A DNA stretch of 64,000 nucleotides from JBBQNR01 sp963774075 (GTDB lineage: Bacteria; Actinomycetota; Thermoleophilia; Solirubrobacterales; JBBDJG01): the NCBI GenBank assembly GCA_963774075.1, contig CAVZDP010000002.1, positions 689,297 to 753,296 on the forward strand, in the 5' to 3' direction. Within the stretch, counting starts at the first letter, position 1. Each line of letters begins with the position of its first letter. Below the pieces are notes generated by a model. It was not told the DNA's origin. It did not search any database and saw nothing but the letters and a program-made list of their open reading frames with translations. Below are positions 19,438 to 28,988 of the stretch, one piece after another. Both the position numbers and the translations under genes were made by a program.

Positions 19438-20321
19438 ATGGAGCACTCAAATCCAACGGCATTCGTGCTCTCGGGCGGTGCAAGCCTTGGCGCGATCCAG
19501 GTCGGGATGCTCCACGCTCTCTACGAACGCGAAATCAAGCCCGACTTCATCGTCGCCACTTCGTCGGGGCGCTGAACGGCGCCTTTATCGCCGCGAGGCC
19601 CCAAAACGTCGCAACAACGGACGAGCTCGCCCAGATCTGGATCGATCTACGGCGCGGAAACGTCTTTCCGCTCAACCCGCTCACAGGGTTATTCGGGTTT
19701 GCGGGTCTGCGCAGGCACATGGTGCCCGACCACGCGGTGCGGGCGCTGATCGAGCAACACCTCACGACCGACCGGCTCGAGGAGCTTCCGATCCCCTTGC
19801 ACGTCATAGCGACCGATGTCCTCACGGGGTCCGAGGTGAGGCTCTCGCGGGGTCCGCTGCCCGAAGCGATTCTCGCGAGCGCGGCCATTCCGGGAATTCT
19901 GCCTAGCGTCGATTGGCAAGGCCGCGAGCTGATGGATGGCGGTGTCGCGAACAACACCCCGATCAGTCACGCGATCGAGCTCGGAGCACGGCGGATCTAC
20001 GTCCTGCCGACGATTCAGACATGCGAGCTCGAGTCCGCGCCTCGGGGTGCGCTTGGCATGATCGTCCACGCCACGAACCTGCTCGTTCATCGTCGCCTCG
20101 TCGAGGACATCGCGCGCTACCGGGACGCTGCAGAGCTGATGGTGCTGTCGCCCCCGTGTCCGGTCCGCGTGCAACCGATGGACTTCAGCCAGGCGGAGTC
20201 ACTGATCGAGCGAGCGCTCGAGGAGAGCCGGCAATTGCTTGACCGGTACGACCATGAACGGTCCATTTCGATCGGGCAGCAAGCTACTGCCGAACCTCGG
20301 CCGGCCACGCCGAGCTGCTGA
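19438..20321 (+). CDS. Patatin-like phospholipase, one frameshift at the active site
   Basis: Predicted acyl hydrolase with the Ser-Asp dyad. The oxyanion loop AFVLSGGASLGAIQVG is at residues 8-23. The nucleophile elbow should read ATSVGALNGAF but one G is missing near 19565, so the open frame stops just after. The catalytic Asp lies in LMDGGVANNTPIS. The rest continues in the shifted frame to 20321, about 294 residues in all. The start at 19438 is leaderless under class A. Confidence 0.82.
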
Positions 20322-20360
20322 CTGTCGCCAAGCAAACCGGTCGTCTCGGCTCGTGAGTAG

Positions 20361-20389
20361 GTAAGAAAGCGATCCTCGGGGACGCTAAT
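20361..20389 (+). promoter_or_regulatory. Class A promoter motif upstream of 20395 gene
   Basis: GTAAGA (20361-20366), 17-nt spacer, GCTAAT (20384-20389), ATG 5 nt later at 20395. Probably drives the whole 20.4-23.2 kb operon. Confidence 0.8.
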
Positions 20390-20394
20390 GAGAT

Positions 20395-20631
20395 ATGAGC
20401 AGTAACCGTTCAATTCACGAGGAAGCCCAGGCGCAGGCCGTTTCCGGCGTCGCGGCCTGGCGTGAGGCGCGGCTTCACCTTGCGGGATTCGACCACGAGA
20501 CCGCATCGCGGCTTGCACGCGAGGACGCGATCGACCTTCATGCGTTGCTCGATTTCATCGACCACGGTTGTCCGCCTCATCTGGCGGCGCGCATCCTTGC
20601 TCCGCTCGACTCGAAAAGGGAATCGTGCTGA
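20395..20631 (+). CDS. Small hypothetical protein, first gene of class A operon
   Basis: This 78-residue acidic/helical protein with no membrane segment has the central pattern AWREARLHLAGFDHETASRL and DLHALLDFIDHGCPPHLAARI. No family is recognised. There is no Shine-Dalgarno; the ATG sits 5 nt after the promoter -10 element. It is followed 40 nt later by a zinc-finger protein gene. Confidence 0.6.
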   Translation: MSSNRSIHEEAQAQAVSGVAAWREARLHLAGFDHETASRLAREDAIDLHALLDFIDHGCPPHLAARILAPLDSKRESC

Positions 20632-20671
20632 CGATGGCTGTCGCTGTTAGCGTTGCCGCGGAGGAGGACGC

Positions 20672-20923
20672 ATGACCCGGCACGAAGACGAAAAGTTGCT
20701 GCGGGCGCTGCTTGGTCCCAAAGGGCCTGAGCTGAGCTGCGAGCAGTGCTTCGACGAGCTCGACCGCTACGTGGAGCTCGAGCTGGCAGGCGAGGACGCC
20801 GATGCGGCGATTCCCGGAATGCACGCGCACCTCGAAGGGTGCCCGGCCTGCCACGAGGACCACGTCAGCCTGCGAGCCTTCGTCACGAGCAATCCCGCAG
20901 ACGACGCGCACAGCGCGGAGTAG
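20672..20923 (+). CDS. Zinc-finger (anti-sigma-like) small protein
   Basis: This 83-residue protein has a CEQCFDELDRYVELEL start and a MHAHLEGCPACHEDHVSLR end, giving the Cys/HxxxCxxC arrangement of zf-HC2 anti-sigma domains. It has no membrane anchor. A GGAGGAGG-type site precedes the ATG. No sigma gene is adjacent. It lies in an operon driven by a class A promoter, so it could be the feedback regulator of the sigma factor that reads those promoters (inference). Confidence 0.68.
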   Translation: MTRHEDEKLLRALLGPKGPELSCEQCFDELDRYVELELAGEDADAAIPGMHAHLEGCPACHEDHVSLRAFVTSNPADDAHSAE

Positions 20924-20939
20924 AGCGTGATCGCGGCCG

Positions 20940-22767
20940 ATGGCTCCCGCTACGACTTCGGTCGAAACCGAGCCTTCTTCAAGCACTGACAGCGCATACC
21001 GACCGCTGCGCTCCTACGCAGCGATCGGGGACGGACGCACCGTCGCGCTCGTTGCCCGCGACGGGTCGATCGACTGGCTCTGCCTGCCGGACCTCGACTC
21101 GCCGAGCGTCTTCGGCGCGATCCTCGACAGCGACCGGGGCGGACGCTTCGCGCTCAGCCCGGAGATCCCCTTCACCGTAGAGCGGAGCTACGTCCCGACA
21201 CGAACGTCCTCCAGACGACCTTCGTCACCGACCGTGGGCGCGTACGCGTAACGGACGCGATGACGCTTCCCGCCGGGCTCGGTCCCGGCCGGGAGCTGGT
21301 CCGAGTGGTCGAAGGCATCTCGGGACGGGTGCCGATGCGATGGAGCATCGAGCCTCGCTTCGGCTATGGATCGTCGCCGGCACGTGTCGAGACGAGGCTC
21401 GGGTTTCCCGTCGCCGTCGCCGGACGTGACGCAGTCGCGGTTTGTTCCTGGTCGGCCGGGGAGCCGGAGCTCGACCAGCGCCGCGTGAGCGCTCGCTTCG
21501 AGGCGACCGAGGGAACCCGCGCTCAGATCGTGCTGAGCGCGTCCCACCAGGAGCCGCTCGTCTTCCCGGCGCGGCACGATGTCGACGACCGGCTTCGTGA
21601 CACGATCGCCTTCTGGAAGAGCTGGGCCGGCGAGCGAACCTACGACGGGCCCTGGCGTGACGCCGTGATCCGCAGCGCCCTGGCTCTGAAGCTCCTTGTC
21701 TTCTCGCCCTCGGGAGCGATCGCCGCCGCTGCGACGACCTCGCTTCCGGAACAGGTCGGTGGTGAGCGAAACTGGGACTACCGCTACTCGTGGGTCCGCG
21801 ACTCGGCCTTCACACTCGACGCATTCCTGCGCCTCGGGTGCCCGTCCGAGGCGGAAGCGTTCTTCTGGTGGTTGATGCAGGCCTCTCAGCTGACGCACCC
21901 CAGGCTCAACGTGCTTTATCGGCTCGGAGGCAGCCCTTCGGCCCCCGAGAGAACGCTCGACCTCGAGGGATATCGCGGCTCCAGGCCGGTTCGGATCGGA
22001 AACGGAGCCGCCGGGCAAAGCCAGCTGGACGTCTACGGCGACCTGCTTCAGACCGCGTGGCTCTACGCATCCGCCCGAGGTGGGCTGGACCAGGACATCG
22101 GACGCAGGCTCGCGGAGATCGCGGACTTCGTCTGCACCATCTGGCGAGAGCCGGACTCCGGGATATGGGAGGTGAGGAGCGAGCCCGCCCACTTCATCCA
22201 TTCGAAGATGATGTGCTGGGTCGCGCTCGACCGCGCCGCGAAGCTCGCTCGATCCGGCCAGATTCCCGATCGCCACCTGAAGCTGTGGGAACGCGAGGCC
22301 AGGCTGTCCGGGCTTACGTAGAGGCGAACGGCTGGTCGGACGCGCAGCAGAGCTACGTGCAGGTTGCCGGCAGCAGCGAGCTCGACGCGAGCCTGCTGAC
22401 GGCGGTATTGCTGGGCTACGGCGATCCGGGCGATCAGCGGCTGGAGGCGACGGTCGACTCGATCCGCAAGGGGCTGGGGAAGGGACCGTTGCTGTACCGC
22501 TACACGAGCGAGGATGGCCTGAGCGGCCACGAAGGATCCTTCCTCACCTGCTCCTTCTGGCTCGTGGATGCCCTCGCCCGCCTCGGTCGCCTCGACGAAG
22601 CTGCCGAGACGATGGAGGAGCTGCTCGGCTTTGGAAACGACGTCGGCCTCTATGCCGAGGAGGTCGAGCCGGAGACAGGTGAGTTCCTGGGCAACTTCCC
22701 CCAGGGCCTCGTCCATCTCGCGCTCATCAACGCAGCCGCCTCGCTCTCGGAGCAACAGCGGCGATGA
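20940..22767 (+). CDS. Glycoside hydrolase family 15 (glucoamylase/trehalase-like), frameshifted
   Basis: An inverting exo-hydrolase releasing glucose from alpha-glucosides such as trehalose or maltooligosaccharides. The N-terminal beta domain starts YAAIGDGRTVALVARDGSID. The (alpha/alpha)6 barrel has GGERNWDYRYSWVRDSAFTL and the general-acid block REPDSGIWEVRSEPAHF, ending NDVGLYAEEVEPETGEFLGN. Shifts at about 21195 and 22300 split it. It is a paralogue of the intact gene at 48850-50724. Its stop overlaps the next start (ATGA). Confidence 0.85.
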
Positions 22768-23245
22768 GCTTCTGGGGCGCAATCGTCGGCGGGTTCGTCG
22801 GAACCCTGGTTCTCACGACGGGTCTGCGTGCCGGAAGCGAGTTCGGGCTCACGCGGATGGACCTCCCGTTCCTTCTCGGTACCGCGTTCTCAGGAGACCG
22901 CACGCGTGCCAAGGCGATCGGCTACGGCCTCCATTTCGTCGCGGGGCAGGCATTTGCGGCGATGTACTACGGGGTATTCGTCGTGATCGGCGAAAGCGGA
23001 TGGTGGCTGGGAGCGCTTTCGGCTTGGTCCATGCGCTCTTCGCCGGAACGGCGCTCGTAAACATCCTGTTGCCGGTCGTTCATCCCCGAATGGGCTCGAC
23101 CCAAAGCGCCGCCAATTCGAGCCCGCTTCTGGAGCCGCCCGGATTCATGATGCTGAACTACGGGCCGTCGACGCCCGCGCTCACGCTGATCACTCACGTG
23201 ATCTACGGCGCGATCGTGGGGGGCTTTGTCTCCCTGTCCGGGTGA
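22764..23245 (+). CDS. Hypothetical multi-pass membrane protein, frameshifted
   Basis: The first about 85 residues contain two hydrophobic segments (about 4-20 and 50-75). After a shift near 23015 the other frame continues with a third (HALFAGTALVNILLPVV) and a C-terminal segment ITHVIYGAIVGGFVSLSG. About 160 residues and four helices in total. No family name is certain. Translationally coupled to the GH15 gene, so it may act with it or simply share the operon. Confidence 0.6.
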
Positions 23246-23385
23246 CGACTTTACCGCAGCTCCCGGCTGCGGGGCCACCTCCCAGGTCCACACGGCCGGT
23301 GGATCGCTCGCCGGGAACGAAGACTCGCTCATCTGATCGACATGCTGGGGCTTCCGGAGCAATGTCATCGTGACCGGGGTCCGAT
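23246..23385 (-). CDS. Possible small protein with SFPASDPP motif
   Basis: Minus-strand reading gives MSESSFPASDPPAVWTWEV, a motif typical of short, otherwise variable bacterial proteins ending near SFPASDPP. The frame has no stop for a long way into the opposite gene, so either it is the C-terminus of the frameshifted gene at 23430-23760 or a frameshift hides its stop. Kept as a weak call. Confidence 0.3.
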
Positions 23386-23429
23386 TGTGTTGCGTGTGAT
23401 GCGTCACGATCCTGCTCCGTTCGTGCTGG

Positions 23430-23760
23430 GGTAGGCGAGAAGTGAAGCGTTCGCCTCTTGGCAAGGGTGACAAGTCCAGCGGCGCGAGCAGGGTCGGCTG
23501 GAGACCGAGCAATCGCATGTCCCTGAGCGCCTCGGCGAGGCGGTTCGCTCGAGCAGCGGGTCTTCGTCGGGGAGTTCGAGTTCGAGCAGCCATCCGATAT
23601 CTACATCGGAGCTCGGAAGTCCCTGGGTCAGTCGAGAGAGCCTGATGGTGCCCTGCGGCGCCTCGGCCCGAAGGCCATCGACCTGCTGCTCGAGCCAGCG
23701 CTCGAGTTCATCGGTGGAGACCGGCACACGTGGGTGGCAGCGGATTGTTAGTTGAACCAT
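23430..23760 (-). CDS. Hypothetical protein, frameshifted
   Basis: The N-terminus MVQLTIRCHPRVPVSTDELE and the block GTIRLSRLTQGLPSSDVDIG followed by LLELELPDEDPLLE look like a folded small protein. After a shift near 23560 the family-like sequence RLAEALRDMRLLGLQPTLLA continues in another frame. About 100 residues, soluble, function unknown. Located 3' of the NarL response regulator and convergent to the GH15 operon. Confidence 0.5.
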
Positions 23761-23864
23761 GGGTCAATTGTCGGCGGGGGGCGAACCCAGCGGAATGGGT
23801 ATAAGTCTCCATCTCCGCGTCCTGAGATGCGCAGCGCGACCGAGGCCGAGTCGCTGGCCGACGC

Positions 23865-24524
23865 TCAGGGCTCGACGAGACCGCGCCGGATTGCGTAGCG
23901 GGTCAGCTCGACGCGGTTGCGCATGCCGAGCTTCTCGAGCACGTTCGCGCGGTGGCGATCGACCGTCTTCTTGCTGATGAAGAGCTGCTCGGCGATCTCC
24001 TCGCTCGTCATGCCCTCAGCGATCAGCTTGACGACCTCGAGCTCCCGCGGCGAGAGCGGGTCCTCGGGTGTCGCCTCGCCGCGGCTGGCGCGGTCGAGGT
24101 AGTCGCGGACCAGCGCCCTGACGGCCGCCGGATAGAGGAACGGCTCGCCTCGCATCGTCGCGCGGCAGGCCTCGATCAGGTCACGGTTCGCCACCGTCTT
24201 CAGCACGTAGCCAGATGCGCCGGCCTTCAGCGCCTCGAAGAAGTACTGCTCGTTGTCGTGCATCGACAGCATCAGGACGCGCAGCTCGGGCTTGCGCCGC
24301 GTGAGTTCCTGCGCGGCCTGCAGCCCGGTCATGCGCGGCATCGAGACGTCGAGGACCGCCAGGTCGATGTCCTCCGAGAGCGCGAGCTCGACCGCTTCGG
24401 CACCGTCGCCCGCCTGGGCGACGACCTCGAGATCCGGCGCCGAGTCGAGCACCATCCGAAGCCCGTCGCGGACGACCGCGTGGTCGTCGGCGAGCAGGAT
24501 GCGGGTCTTCAGAGGAACGGTCAT
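23865..24524 (-). CDS. NarL/LuxR-family response regulator
   Basis: This 219-residue regulator has a receiver domain (residues 8-124) with DDHAVVRDGLRMVLDSAPDL and the phospho-acceptor Asp in DLAVLDVSMPRMTG. The C-terminal LuxR helix-turn-helix is LSPRELEVVKLIAEGMTSEE followed by IAEQLFISKKTVDRHRANVL. Its start ATG overlaps the stop of the upstream histidine kinase (ATGA), the usual kinase-regulator coupling. Confidence 0.95.
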   Translation of the reverse strand: MTVPLKTRILLADDHAVVRDGLRMVLDSAPDLEVVAQAGDGAEAVELALSEDIDLAVLDVSMPRMTGLQAAQELTRRKPELRVLMLSMHDNEQYFFEALKAGASGYVLKTVANRDLIEACRATMRGEPFLYPAAVRALVRDYLDRASRGEATPEDPLSPRELEVVKLIAEGMTSEEIAEQLFISKKTVDRHRANVLEKLGMRNRVELTRYAIRRGLVEP

Positions 24525-25591
24525 GCTCGCTCCCCGTCGAGCGGTATCACGAGCCGGACCTCGGTTCCCTGGCCCGCCCGCGACTCGATCGATAGCTGGC
24601 CGTCAACCAGCAGCGCCCGCTCTCGCATACCGGCTATCCCCGCCGTGCCGCTCGGCATCTCTGCCGGCAGGCCATCGCCGTCATCTATGACACGGAGGGT
24701 GACCATGTCTGCTTCCGACTTCAGGGAGACAGTCGCCGCGTCGGCGCCGGAGTGCCGTAAAGCGTTGGTCAGGCTCTCCTGCGCGATGCGGTAGATCACG
24801 AGCTCGACGTCCTGCGGTATGGGAGGCAGCTTTCCCTGAAGCTCGCGCCTCACCCGCAAGCCGCCTTGTTCGTCCACGCGAGAGCAAAGCGCAATCAGGG
24901 CGTTGACGAGCCCGAGGTCGTCGAGCGCCTCAGGGCGAAGCTCGCGGGCGATCCGGCGTACTTCGTCCAGGCTCTCGCGAATGGCATCCGTCACCCGCCG
25001 AAGCTCCTGCGACGCCAGGTCGGGATCGCTCTCGGATGCCCGCTCGGCATGGATCATGACGGCGGTCAGCGTCTGGCCGATCTCGTCATGTAGCTCCTGC
25101 GCGACTCGTAGCCTCTCCGCCTCCTGTGCGGCGAGCGCCGTACGCGCCGCCTCGCGGCGTGCGGTCTCCAGCCTATCGAGCATGGCATTGAAGGCGTTCA
25201 CGAGAGCCGCGCCCTCCGAGCTACGCGGATTGACGCCGGTTAGCCGCCGACCCGGCCTATCGGGATCGACGGAGCTCATGGCCTCGGTGAGCTTGAAGAA
25301 CGGCGAGAGCACGCGTCGAAGCAGCGCGAGGTTCAACAAGAGCATCACCGCCAGGCCGGCCATCAGGACCGCAAGCTGCCAGGCGGCGATCGGGTCGCTG
25401 ATCGTGATCGGCGTGACTGCGAGCAAGGTGGCCGCGACGACGAGCACCGTGCCATTGGTCAGGAAAACCCACCACAGAAGCGAGAATCGGTGGGCTTTGC
25501 CTGACCCTGCTCGGACGGGCGTCGCGTCGGCGACCTCAGAGCTCGCCCCGGCATCGAGCGGCGACCTTGCGGTAGGTCGTATGGAAGACAT
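24521..25591 (-). CDS. Sensor histidine kinase (HisKA_3/NarX-type)
   Basis: This kinase of about 356 residues has two hydrophobic segments (about 38-60 and 66-90) bracketing a very short extracytoplasmic loop, then a HAMP-like linker. The phospho-acceptor block is ERLRVAQELHDEIGQTLTAV; the ATPase has IYRIAQESLTNALRHSG, DDGDGLPAE and GTAGIAGMRERA. With almost no periplasmic domain it probably senses a membrane or cytoplasmic cue. The start at 25591 (MSSIRPTARSP) is preferred to an upstream ATG. Confidence 0.93.
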   Translation of the reverse strand: MSSIRPTARSPLDAGASSEVADATPVRAGSGKAHRFSLLWWVFLTNGTVLVVAATLLAVTPITISDPIAAWQLAVLMAGLAVMLLLNLALLRRVLSPFFKLTEAMSSVDPDRPGRRLTGVNPRSSEGAALVNAFNAMLDRLETARREAARTALAAQEAERLRVAQELHDEIGQTLTAVMIHAERASESDPDLASQELRRVTDAIRESLDEVRRIARELRPEALDDLGLVNALIALCSRVDEQGGLRVRRELQGKLPPIPQDVELVIYRIAQESLTNALRHSGADAATVSLKSEADMVTLRVIDDGDGLPAEMPSGTAGIAGMRERALLVDGQLSIESRAGQGTEVRLVIPLDGERA

Positions 25592-25740
25592 GCTCGGATG
25601 AGCATAAGGACTACGAGAAATGGCGAGTTGGACCCATGGCCGTTGATCGTGTCCACCTCGATGCTTCGCATGACACCGCACGAGCTGGGGAGTCGAAACC
25701 CGGCAAAGCCACAGACCGGTGCGAAGCGAAAGGGATCGAC

Positions 25741-26120
25741 ATGCTTACCGGCAGGGGTGCTCGCCCAGGCGAGTTGACACGAAACAGATACGAGCAACAG
25801 CTCGAGGAGCCGTTGCGCCAAGAGCTCAGCCAGCTCGCGGTCATCGGTCGCCGGCAGATCGCCGAACGGGTGCGTGATGCGCACCGGAACGGCGAAGAGC
25901 TTGCAGACAATCTCGAGCTGATCGACGCCCTCGAGGCTCAGGCGCGACTCGAGCGCCGGATCACGTTGCTGCAGATTTGGCTTGGCTCACATCGGCGTTC
26001 TGGGCAGCGCACGCTGAGCAAATGGGGCTTGAGACCCATGGCAGGCGGGACCAACGCCGTGGATGCTTCAGGGCACGGCGCCGCAGCCAGTGCGACGTCG
26101 AAATCTGTTGAGACGCCAAT
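25741..26120 (+). pseudogene. Truncated GreA-like coiled-coil copy
   Basis: Residues from about 25770 read LTRNRYEQQLEEPLRQELSQ then ADNLELIDALEAQARLERRI, clearly paralogous to the coiled-coil of the next gene (ELADNLELIDALEDQDLLER). After about 25980 the similarity is lost and no FKBP-like C-terminal domain follows. The frame then runs into the next gene out of phase. It is a tandem duplicate reduced to the GreA N-terminal coiled coil, either decayed or an independent coiled-coil RNA polymerase secondary-channel protein. Confidence 0.5.
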
Positions 26121-26140
26121 CCCCGATGTGAGGAGGAGTC

Positions 26141-26692
26141 ATGACGGTCAGCACGGCAGTTCCCAGCCATCACGAAGTTCTGATGACGCGCGAGGGGTAC
26201 GAGCGCTTGCGCGACGAGCTCGCCACGCTTACCACTACCGCACGGGCAGAGATCACCGACCGGCTGCGCGCCGCACGTGAGGACGGAGGAGAGCTCGCCG
26301 ACAACCTCGAGCTGATCGACGCCTTGGAGGATCAGGATCTGCTCGAGCGTCAGATCACAGCACTGGAGGCAGCGATGGCCTCGGCACGGGTCGTGCACGA
26401 ACCGCCACGCGACGGCACGATCGGGATCGGCACGAGCGTCGAACTCCGAGACATCGATCGCGGGCTTGAGTCGGAGTACGAGCTGGTGGGCTCCGTCGAA
26501 GCGGATCCTGCCCATCGCAGGCTCTCGGTCGCCTCGCCCGTCGGCCGGGCGCTGCTCGGTCGGCGAACCGGCGATGTCCTCGAATTGCAGGTGCCACGCG
26601 GCAGGATGCGACTTCGTATTCTCGCGGTCGATCCGAACCGTGAGGCCAGGCGGTCGGCACGTCCACGCAGCGCCGAGCTCCAAGCGGCGTAA
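26141..26692 (+). CDS. GreA/GreB-family transcription elongation factor
   Basis: This 183-residue protein has the N-terminal coiled coil (residues 15-90), whose tip reads GGELADN where GreA usually has GDLSEN, keeping two acidic residues needed for RNA cleavage. The C-terminal FKBP-like domain shows GIGTSVELRDIDRG, YELVGSVEADP and RALLGRRTGDVLELQVPRGR. It is a divergent paralogue rather than the housekeeping GreA. GGAGGAG precedes the ATG. Confidence 0.85.
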   Translation: MTVSTAVPSHHEVLMTREGYERLRDELATLTTTARAEITDRLRAAREDGGELADNLELIDALEDQDLLERQITALEAAMASARVVHEPPRDGTIGIGTSVELRDIDRGLESEYELVGSVEADPAHRRLSVASPVGRALLGRRTGDVLELQVPRGRMRLRILAVDPNREARRSARPRSAELQAA

Positions 26693-26839
26693 AGGAGCTG
26701 GGTCCGATGTTGGCCATATTCGTATGAGTCATGGCAGGCACCGCGATGTGTCACTTCGTGGTGCTCTTGCCCGACCGTTTCTACCCCCTACGCGAAGGGG
26801 CTGCACAAGCCCGTTAGGGCCCTTCGCCTTCGGCTCGCG

Positions 26840-27256
26840 CTATCGCGCGGGCGAGGCTTTCCAGTTCGGCAAGCGGCAACGCGCTTGCTCTATGAGCGGG
26901 AAGAGCACGCGCTCTTCGTGGCGAACGTGCCCTTCCAGAATCGTGCCGAGCTCCTGCAGGAAGCCGACGGTTCTCTCCCCCGCGTCTATGTCGGCAGCGC
27001 GGCGCCTGATCGTCACATGGTCCGTCAGGACTCGCACGACCGGTTCCTCCTCGGCGCTTGCGACTCGCTCGTATGCCGGCAAGAGCACCTCCTCTTCGAC
27101 CTGGAAGTGGCGGTGTCCGTGTTCTCGCCAGAAATCGAGAAGCTCAGTCGCCCGCGCTTCACAGTCGGGCTCTTCCGCACGGCGAAGCCTTTGGGCAACG
27201 AACAGTGCCTCGTGGTGGTCCCGGGAGAGCTGACGATGTGCCTGAGTGCGCTTCAT
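26840..27256 (-). CDS. Hemerythrin HHE-domain protein
   Basis: This protein of about 139 residues forms a four-helix bundle with diiron-type ligands: SRDHHEALFVAQRL, WREHGHRHFQVEEEVLLPA and VRHEERVLFPLIEQA. Such proteins bind O2, NO or repair iron centres; the physiological role here is not clear. Start ATG 27256 (MKRTQAHRQLS) is chosen by family alignment over upstream in-frame ATGs. Confidence 0.87.
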   Translation of the reverse strand: MKRTQAHRQLSRDHHEALFVAQRLRRAEEPDCEARATELLDFWREHGHRHFQVEEEVLLPAYERVASAEEEPVVRVLTDHVTIRRRAADIDAGERTVGFLQELGTILEGHVRHEERVLFPLIEQARCRLPNWKASPAR

Positions 27257-27441
27257 AGCGGTATCGGGAAACCCCTGCCGGTCAGGTGCATCTCGCGCAA
27301 ATGAGCAAGGTACACCAGGCAAATGGGGCGATGTACCCATGGTCGGAAGCCGCGCTGGGGTTGAAGCTTCAAAGCATGAAGCCGCGTCTAGCTCGCGGCC
27401 TCGAAATTCCGACGAAGCCGATCCGAACGCGAGGAGCAGAC

Positions 27442-28113
27442 ATGACCACCAACGCCACAGTCCTAAGCAGCCTCCAGATTTCCGGCGTTGGCAGGCCCGA
27501 TGCTGAATCGCGCGCCTGGATCACGGACCTGCAGGATTCGGGTCGACCGCACGACGAGGCGGTCGCCCGCCTCCACGAGCTATTGCTCGGAGCGGCGCGC
27601 TTCGAGGTCAATCGTCGTCGCACCACGATGCCTCACCTACGGGGGAATGACTTCGACGACCTCGCGATGCAAAGCGCGGACGATGCGCTGGTCGCTGTGC
27701 TCTCGAAGCTCGACAGCTATCGGGGCGACAGCAAGTTCGCGACTTGGGCCTACAAGTTCGCCTTGATCGAAGCGGGCGTGAAGCTTCACCGACGGGCTTG
27801 GCAGGGCCGTGAGATCCCCCTCGAGCCGGAGACCTGGTCCTTCTTCTCTGGCAGAACTCCCTCCCCCCAGTCTCGCGCTGAGTGCGGCGAACTCTTAGAG
27901 ACGATCCAAGACGCCGTCTCGAATGAGCTGACGCCGCACCAGCGCGAGGTGCTCGTTGCGACCACGATGAACGGCGTGCCGATCGACGTTCTCGCCGACC
28001 GGCTCAACTCAACCAGAGGGGCGCTCTACAAGACGCTTCATGACGCGCGCCACAAGCTGCGCGCGCAACTCGCCGCTCAGGGATTGAGCATCGGCGATGA
28101 AAGAGCAGAATAA
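27442..28113 (+). CDS. Sigma-70 family (ECF-type) RNA polymerase sigma factor, orphan
   Basis: This 223-residue protein has region 2 with DFDDLAMQSADDALVAVLSK followed by GDSKFATWAYKFALIEA. Region 4 is LTPHQREVLVATTMNGVPID then VLADRLNSTRGALYKTLHDA. No anti-sigma gene is adjacent. The start at 27442 (MTTNATVLSS) follows GAGGAGC. It is a candidate reader of the class A promoters 7-14 kb to the left, which is inference from proximity only. Confidence 0.85.
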   Translation: MTTNATVLSSLQISGVGRPDAESRAWITDLQDSGRPHDEAVARLHELLLGAARFEVNRRRTTMPHLRGNDFDDLAMQSADDALVAVLSKLDSYRGDSKFATWAYKFALIEAGVKLHRRAWQGREIPLEPETWSFFSGRTPSPQSRAECGELLETIQDAVSNELTPHQREVLVATTMNGVPIDVLADRLNSTRGALYKTLHDARHKLRAQLAAQGLSIGDERAE

Positions 28114-28276
28114 GTGACGTGAGCTCTTTCATCTGGCTTGCTGCCTCTACTCTCGACGGCGCGCTCGGCGGACCCGTCGACCGGTGTGGCGAGTCCTCGC
28201 TCACAGCGGGCGCAAGCGTATCGCCGACGGCTCCCTCGCGTACTCGAATGCGTCGAAGTTAGACTGCGGGCCACGC

Positions 28277-28684
28277 ATGGGAGTGCGCCTTCTCATAGCA
28301 GCAGGTGAAGCCGCCTCGGGACCGGAAGCGCTACCGCCGAGTGTCCGGTCTCTAATAGAGGCGGCCGACGACATACTGGCGGTCGCGCCAACCCTGCCCG
28401 GCCGCTGGGAGTGGCTGTCGTCGGCAACGGACAAGCGCAAGGAGCAGGCGGACGAGCGTCTTCAGGCGGTATTGGGGCATTTGGAAGAGATGGGAGTCGA
28501 CGCGAAGGGCACTGTCGGCGCAGATGATCCACTGCTCGCCTTCGAGGACGCGATCAGGCAGTTCGATCCCGATCACATCCTGATCGCCATTCGTCCCGAG
28601 CAGCGCGCCGGCTGGCAGGAGCGAGACCTGCTCGATCAGGTGCTGGAACGCTTCGGGCTCCCGATTACCGTCTTCCAGCTCTGA
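28277..28684 (+). CDS. Stand-alone Usp N-domain homologue
   Basis: This protein of about 135 residues resembles the first half of the tandem Usp at 13637-14560: shared APTLPGRWEWLSS / TPSLPGRLDWLAS, ADERLQAVLGHLEEMG / ADERLDTVLGNM, and FDPDHILIAIRPEQRAGWQE / FRPDHILIALRSSEHSNWQE. It lacks the second, nucleotide-binding Usp domain. Probably an intact short gene or partner subunit. Confidence 0.7.
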   Translation: MGVRLLIAAGEAASGPEALPPSVRSLIEAADDILAVAPTLPGRWEWLSSATDKRKEQADERLQAVLGHLEEMGVDAKGTVGADDPLLAFEDAIRQFDPDHILIAIRPEQRAGWQERDLLDQVLERFGLPITVFQL

Positions 28685-28762
28685 CCGCATAGCGTGTCCC
28701 TCATGTGCGGGTCCGACGAAGGGCGTGCGCGAACGGGACGACGATGCCGCCAGAGCAAAAGG

Positions 28763-28796
28763 GAAAACGCCCGGTTATCAGCGACCGAGCGTTTTC
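28763..28796. terminator. Hairpin after the Usp-like gene
   Basis: Inverted repeat GAAAACGC / GCGTTTTC with inner arms CGGT / ACCG around an 8-nt loop. A likely transcription terminator or element boundary, about 80 bp after the gene at 28277-28684. Confidence 0.6.
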
Positions 28797-28988
28797 GCGC
28801 CTCTCCTCTTGGAAAGGTTTAGCTCCACGCTTGGCCTTCCCGAGCGGAGGCGCCGGGAAACATCCTCGCCAACGAGGCGCGTGATACCAGCGTGATAACA
28901 AACGCCTCGCCATATGCGTCCAGATCGTCAGTTGCCGCGGAAAGATCCCTGCATATGGGCCATACGGACGATTCCTTCACACGCCCGA

